Assembly: GCA_003661185.1 (NCBI GenBank)
Contig: QMVQ01000114.1
Coordinates: forward strand, 1-5,868
Direction: 5' to 3'
From: Candidatus Alkanophagales archaeon
GTDB lineage: Archaea > Halobacteriota > Syntropharchaeia > Alkanophagales > B39-G2
Length of the DNA: 5,868 bases
Position numbers and translations under genes: made by a program. Shown in pieces: positions 5,814 to 5,868 of the stretch (its first letter is position 1; each line of letters begins with the position of its first letter). Below the pieces are notes generated by a model. It searched no databases. It saw only the letters and a program-made list of their open reading frames with translations, and had not been told where the DNA came from.

Positions 5814-5868
5814 TAGCGGCGTGGGTCGAGGTCGTCGCAGGACGCTGACCGGATGGGGATAAAGCGGA

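Larger units (their letters stand above)
5746..5868. other. GC-rich, repeat-bearing tail without a convincing gene
   Basis: This region after amrS holds the rest of the 12-base repeat, the small hairpin and the 13-base repeat, then unremarkable sequence to the window edge. On the minus strand two frames stay open for most of it, but the translations are Arg/Pro/Ala-rich, low in complexity and start beyond the edge. The 3' end of a convergent gene therefore cannot be excluded. No T-rich archaeal terminator is seen. Confidence 0.5.

Noticed and set aside
5746..5868. CRISPR-like array or tRNA gene in the repeat-rich tail
   Set aside because: The repeats are only 12-13 bases, adjacent without spacers, and differ from each other. 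No cloverleaf could be drawn by eye.

Overview
The window is most likely from an archaeon, probably a methanogen-, ANME- or Archaeoglobus-like member of the Halobacteriota (phylum-level placement is inference). Signs are: a 4-demethylwyosine synthase (Taw1), an enzyme of archaeal tRNA modification; an archaeal-type short-tailed S-adenosylhomocysteine hydrolase; AmrS with a C-terminal cysteine ribbon; AT-rich box-A-like promoter elements placed for leaderless or nearly leaderless mRNAs; and tightly coupled operons with Shine-Dalgarno sites for the internal genes. The DNA is of moderate to slightly high GC.

Layout. Positions 1-467 (+) hold a broken, probably dead radical-SAM gene whose recognisable pieces step through reading frames 1, 2 and 3. 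Positions 503-3602 are a three-gene minus-strand operon, transcribed right to left: an alkaline-phosphatase-superfamily phosphodiesterase (3602-2235), a small exported protein of unknown function (2238-1756, 4-base overlap) and ahcY (1753-503, 2-base gap). Positions 3603-3632 are a very short divergent promoter region. To the right, the plus strand carries a possible 43-residue small ORF (3633-3764), then taw1 (3780-4721) and amrS (4723-5745, 1-base gap). Positions 5746-5868 are GC-rich, contain two short tandem repeats and show no convincing gene.

How the genes may work together. Two intact radical-SAM enzymes and one relic lie within 5.9 kb, next to ahcY, which removes the S-adenosylhomocysteine made by SAM-dependent methyltransferases. 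The shared theme is therefore SAM chemistry and tRNA maturation, but no gene here proves a single pathway. The two least explained items are the exported protein translationally coupled between the phosphodiesterase and ahcY, and the small basic ORF that shares the taw1 reading frame and sits exactly where a leaderless transcript would begin. No tRNA, rRNA, CRISPR array, insertion sequence or complete mobile element was seen.
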